5,234 bases of DNA from an uncultured Rhodospirillales bacterium. GTDB taxonomy: Bacteria > Pseudomonadota > Alphaproteobacteria > CALMVH01. A program made the translations under genes and the position numbers. The notes below the pieces were generated by a model. That model was not told the origin of the DNA, did no database searches, and saw only the letters and a program-made list of their open reading frames with translations. The stretch covers positions 1 to 5,234 of the forward strand of contig CALMVH010000274.1 of NCBI GenBank assembly GCA_937873165.1, read 5' to 3'. Numbering within the stretch: the first letter of the stretch is position 1; each line of letters begins with the position of its first letter. This document shows positions 1-5,023 of this stretch, one piece after another.

Positions 1-230
1 TAGGCGGCAGCTTCGCCCAGCGTTATTACCTGAAGGACTACGGGGTAACCGGCTCGATGTCGGAAACCGTGCATCGCTGGCGCGACTTCCTGCCGCGTTT
101 CATCCCCTTGCCCCACCCTAGCTGGCGTAACACGTCATGGCTGCGCAAGCATCCGTGGTTCGAGGCGGAACTGGTGCCGGAGTTAAGGCACCGCGTTGGA
201 TTTGCTTTTCGAGAACAGGAGCTCGGCTAG
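1..230 (+). CDS. Uracil-DNA glycosylase superfamily protein, C-terminal fragment
   Basis: This is the last 75 codons of a gene that starts before the window, with the reading frame beginning at base 3 and a TAG stop at 228-230. The visible part contains HPSWRN (visible residues 38-43), the C-terminal active-site motif of uracil-DNA glycosylase superfamily enzymes, followed by a WLRKHPWFE segment that I associate with a small bacterial branch of that superfamily. Enzymes of this superfamily remove uracil from DNA at the start of base excision repair, and the HPS loop inserts into the DNA near the flipped base. The first active-site motif lies outside the window, so catalytic competence cannot be judged. 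The gene converges on the next one with a gap of only 19 bp, and no terminator hairpin is visible there. Family assignment is fairly secure, but the exact subfamily is not. Confidence 0.82.
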   Translation, partial: GGSFAQRYYLKDYGVTGSMSETVHRWRDFLPRFIPLPHPSWRNTSWLRKHPWFEAELVPELRHRVGFAFREQELG

Positions 231-249
231 TTTACTGCTGAATCACTGC

Positions 250-744
250 TTAAGGACCTGGCGTATTCAGCCCCATCTGGCGAGCAAGCTGATCCAAAAC
301 CGGTTGCGCGAACGTCTGACGATCAGTCACCATTCTGCCGACAGGCGTTCCGTCAGGCTGCAGGGATGTCATGTCGCAGGAAACGGTCGCACCCTGCGGC
401 GTCTGGATGGGTAGCTCGCATTTTGCCAAGCCTACCTGCGGCCGTTCTGGACGGCTAACCGAGGCGGTGACGTCGAGAGCTCTCCCAGTCGCTTCGAACG
501 TTTTCATGCTGTACACAGGCGCCGCCATGAGGGCCAGTGTCGCATTCGGGATGTTGTTCAAGGTGGTTGTCGTGACTCGACCGCCATCCGCCCGAAAGCC
601 ATTCACCTCAACTGAGTAGGCATCCGGGTTCGGGGAACCATAGGATGCAACCTGTTGCGACCTTGCCGGGCTGGCAAGCACCAGAGGCGCCATTCCGAGA
701 GCGGCAAACAACTTGGATGCCTTAGGCTGGCGCAACTGGGTCAT
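250..744 (-). CDS. Small exported protein of unknown function (164 aa)
   Basis: I do not recognise this protein. The chosen start is the ATG at 744-742, which has AGGA six bases upstream; a TTG two codons earlier is also in frame but would destroy that spacing. The N-terminus looks like a signal peptide: basic residues R5, K8 and K11, a hydrophobic stretch at about 12-24, and a possible cleavage site after SPA (residue 27), so the product is probably periplasmic or secreted. The mature part is rich in Thr, Val, Ala and Pro, has no further membrane segment, and carries two cysteines (C109 and C123) that could form a disulfide after export. It sits 91 bp downstream of the hydrolase gene on the same strand, but a strong hairpin lies between them, so it may have its own promoter. 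The clean signal peptide and ribosome site argue that it is real. Confidence 0.72.
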   Translation of the reverse strand: MTQLRQPKASKLFAALGMAPLVLASPARSQQVASYGSPNPDAYSVEVNGFRADGGRVTTTTLNNIPNATLALMAAPVYSMKTFEATGRALDVTASVSRPERPQVGLAKCELPIQTPQGATVSCDMTSLQPDGTPVGRMVTDRQTFAQPVLDQLARQMGLNTPGP

Positions 745-750
745 ATCCAA

Positions 751-754
751 TCCT
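751..754 (-). promoter_or_regulatory. Ribosome binding site choosing the ATG start at 744
   Basis: On the minus strand AGGA lies six bases before ATG (744-742). This is good Shine-Dalgarno spacing and makes that ATG preferable to the in-frame TTG at 750-748, which would overlap the spacer. Confidence 0.6.
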
Positions 755-795
755 ATGTCTGATTACATCGTGGCACTGTAGCACGCCACCCGAAA

Positions 796-826
796 CAGGG
801 TAAGCACGGAAATAGTGCTTACCCTG
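796..826 (-). terminator. 12-bp hairpin, probable terminator of the hydrolase gene
   Basis: CAGGGTAAGCAC (796-807) and GTGCTTACCCTG (815-826) form a perfect 12-bp inverted repeat around a 7-base loop. It begins nine bases after the hydrolase stop codon in the direction of hydrolase transcription. On the minus strand the stem is followed by TTTCG, a short T tract, so intrinsic termination may be incomplete. On the plus strand no T tract follows, so it would act in one direction only. Incomplete termination could let some transcripts continue into the small exported protein gene. Confidence 0.6.
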
Positions 827-835
827 CCATAGGAG

Positions 836-1987
836 TTACGGCTTTTCGCTACCGCCCTGTACCGGCTGATGCGCGAAGGCCTTCATCAGGTCGGCACTGG
901 CCATCATCTCCGCCTGCTTGGCCTTGTCGACGGTCATGCCGAGCCCGAAGAACTCGTGCGTCACGCCCGTCACGTTGTGATAGTCGACCGGCACGCCCGC
1001 CGCTATCAGCTTCTTCGCGTAGGCCCGGCCTTCCGAGTTCAAGGGGTCGATCTCGGCCGTGATCAGGGTTGCCGGCGGCAGGCCCTTGAAATCAGGCACG
1101 TTCACGATGGCAAGGCGCGGATCCATGCCGTCGGCAGGCGAGGCCGAATAGTTCTGCAGCATCCACTCGACCGTGGCCGTGTTCAACGGCAGGTTCGAGT
1201 CGGTGTAGGTCAGGTAGGAGGGCTGCTTGAAGCCGCCGCCGGCGACCGGATACACCAAAAGCTGATAAACCGGCATCGTCAGCTTGCGGTCGCGGGCTTG
1301 GATGGCCACGTCGGCCGCCATGTTGCCGCCCGCGCTCTCGCCCGCCACCGCGATGCGGCTGGGATCGCCGTTAAACTTCGAGGCATTCTTGGTTACCCAC
1401 TGGTAGCATTCCAGCGCGTCGTTGTGCGCCGTCGGGAACCGATACTCCGGCCCATTGCGGTAGTCGCACGACACAACCACCGCATGCGCGCCGTTCGCCA
1501 GGGCGCGGGGCGTAGCGTCGTAAGCGTCGAGCGTGCCGATCACCCAACCGCCGCCGTGCCAGTACACGATAACGGGCAGAGGCTGATCCTTCGAAGCGCC
1601 GGCCGGCGTATAAACCCGCGCATCGACTTCGTAGTCTTTGGAAACTGGGATCTTGATATGATCAACGCTTTCGACGGCTTCGGGCTCGATGCTCTTGTGT
1701 TCGTCCGCCAACAATTCCTTCTGGCCATCGGCGACGGTTGGCTGCTTGCGGGCCTCGTCCACCGAAAGCGTCGTCAGCGGCTTGACGCCCAGCTTCTTCT
1801 GCGCCGCCAGCACCGCGGCCATCTGAGGATCGGGTTGCGCCGGCATTTCCGACGACACGCCATGCATCGGGGCCGCCGACTGACCTGCCATGGAACCCTG
1901 GTCGGCATAGGTATGACCGGAGGTCAGGGCGCCTAGAGCAACCGCGCCCAGGGCTGCGACGCGAACGGTGGAAAATCTATGCAGCAT
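836..1987 (-). CDS. Exported alpha/beta hydrolase (esterase), hormone-sensitive lipase family
   Basis: This 383-residue protein is a probable carboxylesterase of the HSL (type IV lipase) family. The oxyanion-hole motif HGGGW is at 144-148 and the nucleophile elbow GESAGG at 216-221, with Ser218 as nucleophile. The expected acid Asp314 lies in a DPL motif and the expected base His344 in THEFFG. The conserved DYR..PE..FP block follows at 175-185. The N-terminus resembles a signal peptide with likely cleavage after TYA (residue 28), so it should act in the periplasm or outside the cell. About 80 residues, Ala/Gln/Met-rich at first, separate the signal from the catalytic core. That region may be the cap domain typical of the family. 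The ATG at 1987 is preceded by GGGAG at six bases. The gene diverges from two ABC permease genes across 57 bp and ends before a strong hairpin. The substrate cannot be told from sequence. Confidence 0.93.
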   Translation of the reverse strand: MLHRFSTVRVAALGAVALGALTSGHTYADQGSMAGQSAAPMHGVSSEMPAQPDPQMAAVLAAQKKLGVKPLTTLSVDEARKQPTVADGQKELLADEHKSIEPEAVESVDHIKIPVSKDYEVDARVYTPAGASKDQPLPVIVYWHGGGWVIGTLDAYDATPRALANGAHAVVVSCDYRNGPEYRFPTAHNDALECYQWVTKNASKFNGDPSRIAVAGESAGGNMAADVAIQARDRKLTMPVYQLLVYPVAGGGFKQPSYLTYTDSNLPLNTATVEWMLQNYSASPADGMDPRLAIVNVPDFKGLPPATLITAEIDPLNSEGRAYAKKLIAAGVPVDYHNVTGVTHEFFGLGMTVDKAKQAEMMASADLMKAFAHQPVQGGSEKP

Positions 1988-2017
1988 GGAAAACTCCCAT
2001 TATGTTGTTGGCGTTCT

Positions 2018-2042
2018 AACTGCACAATCGAGGAACGGTTCC
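2018..2042 (-). promoter_or_regulatory. Candidate EcfG-type promoter for the hydrolase gene
   Basis: On the minus strand GGAAC (2042-2038) is followed after exactly 16 bases by AGTT (2021-2018). The general-stress sigma factor EcfG of alphaproteobacteria is known to use GGAAC-N16/17-CGTT, so this is a perfect -35 and a three-of-four -10. Transcription would start about 25 bases before the hydrolase ATG at 1987, leaving room for the visible GGGAG ribosome site. The motif is short and was found by eye, so a chance match is possible. Confidence 0.33.
2032..2042. repeat. Short perfect inverted repeat GGAAC-G-GTTCC before the permease operon
   Basis: GGAAC (2032-2036) and GTTCC (2038-2042) form an 11-base palindrome around a single G. 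It overlaps the region between the permease ribosome site (GAGGA, 2030-2034) and its ATG at 2045. One arm doubles as the candidate -35 for the divergent hydrolase gene. It is too tight to fold as an RNA hairpin. It could be a protein-binding half-site pair or chance. Confidence 0.3.
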
Positions 2043-2044
2043 CG

Positions 2045-3007
2045 ATGATCCTGCTGCTGGCAAGGCGCCTCGTTGAAGCCGCCGTGGTTCTGGCGGCGGT
2101 TTCATTCGCGATATATATGCTGATCGGCTTGATGCCGGGCGATCCCTTGGATCAGGCGATCATGTCCAATCCGCACCTGACCACGGCCGACGCCGCGCGC
2201 TTGAAGGCACTCTACGGCCTCGACCAGCCTTTGCCGACGCGCTACGAGCATTGGATCGCGTCGGCCTTGCACGGTGACTTCGGTTACAGCCGCGCCACCC
2301 ACCAGCCGGTCCTGCAGGCGCTCTGGCCACGCGCCGCCAACACCGCAGTGTTGATCGCCTGCGTGGTGCCGCTCAGCCTTGCCCTGGCAGTGCCGCTCGG
2401 TATCAGGGCCGCGCGACGGCCCGGCTCGCGAATAGACAGCGTCCTGAATTTCATTGCGTTTTCCGGCATCTCAATGCCGCCCTTTTGGCTTGCCTTGCTG
2501 CTGGTCTTGTTGTTTTCCGTCAAGCTGCAGCTTCTGCCGGCTGGCGGAATGTCGCCGCCGGTCGACAATCCGACGCTCCTGATGCGCCTGCCTTACCTTG
2601 TGCTGCCCGTAGTCACGCTGACGATGCTGAACCTTGGCATGTACATGCGTCATGTCCGTTCCGCGATGATCGAAAGCCTGGGACAGGACTACATCCGCAC
2701 GGCCCGGGCGAAGGGTGCCTCGCAGCGCCGCATTGTCTGGGTCCACGCCCTGCGCAACGCCCTGCTGCCGCTGGTAACGATCACCGCGCTCGATCTCGGC
2801 ATGCTGTTCTCCGGCGCGCTGGTGACCGAGACGGTGTTCGGATATCTGGGCATGGGCAAGCTGATCTACGACAGCATCATGGGCAACGACTATAATCTGG
2901 CGCTCGTGGCCCTGCTGTTTGCGACCGCGATGATCATCCTCGCGAATCTGATCGCCGATCTCCTGTACGCGTGGCTGGATCCGCGCATCCAGGCAACAGG
3001 CGCATGA
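2045..3007 (+). CDS. ABC transporter permease, OppB/DppB type
   Basis: This 320-residue inner-membrane protein matches the first permease of peptide/nickel-type (Opp/Dpp/Nik) ABC importers. Its N-terminal membrane helix (about 5-29) leads into the family's MPGDP motif (30-34) and the GLDQPLPTRYEHW and GDFGYS segments. Further membrane segments lie near 99-123, 134-160, 183-203, 237-264 and 283-309. The cytoplasmic EAA-type coupling loop that contacts the ATPase is at about 216-245 (YIRTARAKG...). The length is normal for the family. I chose the ATG at 2045, with GAGGA ten bases upstream and a typical MILLLARRL start. An in-frame ATG at 1979 would add 22 hydrophilic residues encoded opposite the hydrolase start and is unlikely. 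The gene is translationally coupled to the next one. No binding protein or ATPase gene is adjacent, so the substrate cannot be inferred from neighbours. Confidence 0.93.
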   Translation: MILLLARRLVEAAVVLAAVSFAIYMLIGLMPGDPLDQAIMSNPHLTTADAARLKALYGLDQPLPTRYEHWIASALHGDFGYSRATHQPVLQALWPRAANTAVLIACVVPLSLALAVPLGIRAARRPGSRIDSVLNFIAFSGISMPPFWLALLLVLLFSVKLQLLPAGGMSPPVDNPTLLMRLPYLVLPVVTLTMLNLGMYMRHVRSAMIESLGQDYIRTARAKGASQRRIVWVHALRNALLPLVTITALDLGMLFSGALVTETVFGYLGMGKLIYDSIMGNDYNLALVALLFATAMIILANLIADLLYAWLDPRIQATGA

Positions 3008-3876
3008 GGAGTCTGCGCTTCCCCGGCATCGCCACCATGTCGGCAGTCTTCCTGAGCATTCTTGTGCTGGCGTGTTTCGCAGGCGCTCCGCTGGCCACGC
3101 ATTTCGGATCGCCACCGGATGCGCTGGACCTGCACCACGTACACGAGGGTTCCAACGCGCATCACTGGCTGGGCACGGACGAGCTGGGTCGCGACCTGTT
3201 GCTGCGCTTGCTCGAAGGCGGACGCGTGTCACTGTCCGTAGGGCTCGCCGCCGCCACTGCCGCCGCCGTCTTTGGAACGGTCATCGGCCTTGCCGCAGGT
3301 GCGGGCGGCACACTTGCTGACTCCACGCTGACGGGCCTCACCAATGGTGTGCTGGCGCTGCCGATCCTGCCGGTGTTGATCGTCTTGTCCGCCATGGACG
3401 TAACGAAACTTGGCATCCCTGCGGCTGCCGCTGCATCGCCCTGGTTTGCGATTATCCGGATCGTGATCATCGTTTCCCTGTTCGGATGGACGGTGGCGGC
3501 GCGGCTGGTGCGGGCGGAAACCCTGTCGGTCCGTACCCGCGACTATGTCCGTGCCGCCCGTGCCCTGGGCGTGTCTCCGTTCCGCATCGCGCTGCGCCAC
3601 ATTCTGCCGAATGTCTTGTCGCCTTTGCTTGTGGCGGCGACCCTGTCGGTTGGATCGATGATCCTGACCGAGTCCATTCTCAGTTTCTTGGGATTGGGCA
3701 TTCAGCCGCCGCAGGCAAGCTGGGGCAACATGCTGACCAATGCCCAGGAAACGATCTACGACGATCCGCGCCTGGCGGTGTGGCCTGGCTTGATGATCTT
3801 CGTTACCGTTGTGGCCTGCAACTTTGCTGGTGATGGCGTACGGACCCGGTTCGATCCGCGCACCAGGCCGCGTTAG
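3004..3876 (+). CDS. ABC transporter permease, OppC/DppC type
   Basis: This 290-residue protein is the second permease of an Opp/Dpp-type importer and should pair with the preceding product to form the membrane channel. Family hallmarks are HWLGTDELGRD (54-64), the coupling loop with DYVRAARALGVSP at about 180-192, and LSFLGLGIQPPQASWGNML (226-243). The C-terminus NFAGDGVRTRFDPR is a slightly altered version of the usual NFLGDGLRDALDPR. Hydrophobic membrane segments are visible near 11-32, 76-100, 115-130, 147-170, 202-220 and 261-275. The start ATG at 3004 overlaps the upstream stop as ATGA, the usual sign of translational coupling. An in-frame ATG at 2971 would lie well inside the previous gene. 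The TAG stop overlaps the stop codon of the convergent response regulator, leaving no room for a terminator. Confidence 0.93.
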   Translation: MRSLRFPGIATMSAVFLSILVLACFAGAPLATHFGSPPDALDLHHVHEGSNAHHWLGTDELGRDLLLRLLEGGRVSLSVGLAAATAAAVFGTVIGLAAGAGGTLADSTLTGLTNGVLALPILPVLIVLSAMDVTKLGIPAAAAASPWFAIIRIVIIVSLFGWTVAARLVRAETLSVRTRDYVRAARALGVSPFRIALRHILPNVLSPLLVAATLSVGSMILTESILSFLGLGIQPPQASWGNMLTNAQETIYDDPRLAVWPGLMIFVTVVACNFAGDGVRTRFDPRTRPR

Positions 3877-4247
3877 CTATCGAAAGCGCGCCTCAGCCCC
3901 GTCAGCACCTCGGGGTCGCTGAACGGCTTGCCGACAAATTCCGCCTTCATGCCGGTTATGCCCTTGACCGCCATGTCCAGGTTGGCGGTCACGAACACAA
4001 GCGCAGTGTCGTAGCGGTTCGACAGTTCGCGCCCCACGGTGATGCCATCGATCGTCCCCAGCAGATGCACGTCGACCAATGCCACGCGCGGGCGCTTGCG
4101 TTCGGCAATCGCAAGCGCTTCCTCGAACTCATCCGCCGTACCGACGACCTCGTAGCCGTTGGCGGCAATCAGCCACGAAAGGTGCGTCGCGATGATGGGA
4201 TCGTCTTCGACGATGAGAACGGTTCGAGGCAGGGCTTCCGGGAACAT
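3873..4247 (-). CDS. Single-domain response regulator (receiver domain only)
   Basis: The 124-residue product is a CheY-like receiver domain with no output domain. The acidic pocket is E14-D15-D16 (LIVEDDP), the likely phosphoacceptor is D59 (VALVDVHL), the conserved switch residue is T87 (FVTAN) and the conserved lysine is K107 (VGKPF), so all residues needed for phosphorylation are present. Such stand-alone receivers act by binding partner proteins or relaying phosphate; the partner is unknown. The ATG at 4247 has GAAGG six bases upstream. The gene diverges from an EcfG-like sigma factor across 139 bp and overlaps the stop of the upstream permease tail to tail. It is not PhyR, which carries a sigma-like domain before its receiver, although its place beside an EcfG-like sigma suggests a role in the same pathway. 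No histidine kinase gene is in the window. Confidence 0.92.
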   Translation of the reverse strand: MFPEALPRTVLIVEDDPIIATHLSWLIAANGYEVVGTADEFEEALAIAERKRPRVALVDVHLLGTIDGITVGRELSNRYDTALVFVTANLDMAVKGITGMKAEFVGKPFSDPEVLTGLRRAFDS

Positions 4248-4260
4248 GACAAGCCTTCAG

Positions 4261-4276
4261 GCGGATGATCGTCCGC
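4261..4276. repeat. Near-palindrome in the regulator/sigma intergenic region
   Basis: GCGGATGATCGTCCGC is a 16-base palindrome except for one symmetric position pair (T/G). It lies two bases upstream of the response regulator's ribosome site (GAAGG, 4254-4258), on the leader side. It could be an operator or a small leader hairpin; no known binding protein is recognised. Confidence 0.3.
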
Positions 4277-4312
4277 TTATAACATGCCGCGCGCCTATTT
4301 GGACGGCGCGGG

Positions 4313-4337
4313 TGAACTTTTTCGGAATGATCGTGTT
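4313..4337 (+). promoter_or_regulatory. Candidate EcfG-type promoter for the sigma factor gene
   Basis: TGAAC (4313-4317) is followed after 16 bases by TGTT (4334-4337), which is four of five and three of four matches to the known EcfG consensus GGAAC-N16/17-CGTT. It lies about 50 bases before the sigma gene ATG at 4387, in an AT-rich stretch that contrasts with the surrounding DNA. If real, it indicates that the sigma factor activates its own gene, as is common for ECF factors. Both elements are imperfect. Confidence 0.33.
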
Positions 4338-4386
4338 TTTTAACCATACAAAACCGGATTAACGGTTGGTAAAAACGAGGTAGTCG

Positions 4387-4953
4387 ATGTCATCGTCGCA
4401 GTTCAGCCAGGAAATCGTCAGTTTCATCCCGCATATGCGGGCGTTCGCCCGGATGATCACGCAGAGCCACGACAAGGCCGCCGATCTTGTACAAGACACC
4501 ATCGTTCGAGCCTTGAAGGCCGAACACCAGTTTACCCCAGGCACAAACCTGAAGGCTTGGCTATTTACGATCCTGCGCAACCTTCACGTCAACAATCTGC
4601 GCCGCAACAAGATTCGCTTCGACTCGATCGAGGATGGCGCACTTGAGTATTTCGCAGTCGCAGCCAGTCAGGATTCGCATCTTGAGCTGCAGGAAATGCG
4701 CCGTTGCATGACAAAGCTTTCGCGTGAACACCGCGAGATCCTGATCCTGGTGGGAGCCAGCGGTTTCAGCTACGAGGAAGCCGCGGCGGTATGCGGCTGT
4801 GCGGTCGGCACGATCAAGAGTCGGCTGTCGCGCGGCCGCCAGGAACTGTACAACCTGATGATGCACGGGGATGAGGGGGCACGAAAGAGCCTTTCAGCGC
4901 GCACCAAGGCTGCCCGCCTGCGCGATACCGCGGACGAAGCGATCGCAGCCTAA
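4387..4953 (+). CDS. ECF RNA polymerase sigma factor, EcfG (ECF15)-like
   Basis: This 188-residue protein has the two-domain layout of extracytoplasmic-function sigma factors. Region 2 spans about 10-76, with DLVQDTIVRAL (33-43) and the FTPGTNLKAWLFTILRN segment (49-65), which strongly recalls the EcfG general-stress group. Region 4 spans about 100-155, with the helix-turn-helix FSYEEAAAVCGCAVGTIKSRLSRGR at 127-151. A linker containing EDGALEYF joins them. About 30 residues beyond region 4 form a charged, Ala/Arg-rich tail that looks disordered. The start ATG has GAGG six bases upstream. EcfG factors are usually held by the anti-sigma NepR and released by phosphorylated PhyR; neither gene is visible here, though a response regulator diverges from it. 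A strong hairpin follows the stop, then dksA. ECF assignment is secure; the EcfG subgroup is likely but not proven. Confidence 0.93.
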   Translation: MSSSQFSQEIVSFIPHMRAFARMITQSHDKAADLVQDTIVRALKAEHQFTPGTNLKAWLFTILRNLHVNNLRRNKIRFDSIEDGALEYFAVAASQDSHLELQEMRRCMTKLSREHREILILVGASGFSYEEAAAVCGCAVGTIKSRLSRGRQELYNLMMHGDEGARKSLSARTKAARLRDTADEAIAA

Positions 4954-4976
4954 TCTGTTTTTGGTTACTATGATCG

Positions 4977-5005
4977 ACGATACGCCGCTTGAAACGGCGT
5001 ATCGT
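4977..5005 (+). terminator. 11-bp hairpin between the sigma factor gene and dksA
   Basis: ACGATACGCCG (4977-4987) and CGGCGTATCGT (4995-5005) pair perfectly around a 7-base loop and are followed by TTCCTTTAG, an interrupted T tract. It starts 23 bases after the sigma gene stop and is best read as that gene's intrinsic terminator. It ends only 18 bases before the dksA start codon, so it may instead, or in addition, be a leader structure on dksA mRNA. Confidence 0.68.
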
Positions 5006-5023
5006 TTCCTTTAGTCCGGTTTC

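Noticed and set aside
770..789. GTGGC...GCCAC inverted repeat upstream of the small exported protein
   Set aside because: The arms are only 5 bp with a 10-base loop, which is expected by chance in G+C-rich DNA.
869..1936. A 355-codon open frame on the plus strand opposite the hydrolase gene
   Set aside because: It is Arg/His/Gly-rich with no domain, lies entirely antisense to a hydrolase with all catalytic motifs, and is typical of G+C-rich shadow frames.
1979..2044. Upstream in-frame ATG for the first permease
   Set aside because: It would place 22 polar residues before the normal N-terminal membrane helix and overlap the hydrolase start. The ATG at 2045 has a ribosome site and fits the family.
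2971..3003. Upstream in-frame ATG for the second permease
   Set aside because: The ATGA overlap at 3004 is the classic coupled start. The earlier ATG lies inside the first permease gene.
2471..3232. A 253-codon open frame on the minus strand opposite the permeases
   Set aside because: It has low-complexity Arg/Gln/His composition, spans the junction of two well-supported membrane protein genes and shows no recognisable motif.
4241..4265. GGAAC at 4241 as another EcfG-type -35 for the sigma gene
   Set aside because: The bases 16-17 positions downstream (CGGA, GGAT) do not resemble CGTT, and the match lies within the response regulator coding sequence.
4290..4310. CGCGCC...GGCGCG hairpin in the regulator/sigma gap
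   Set aside because: It is a six-base stem with a nine-base loop, has no adjacent T tract and no link to a gene end, and such G+C stems are common by chance.
4248..4386. A possible nepR-like small gene between the response regulator and the sigma factor
   Set aside because: The gap is 139 bp and no frame in it has a plausible start, ribosome site or NepR-like sequence. It is better explained as promoter region.
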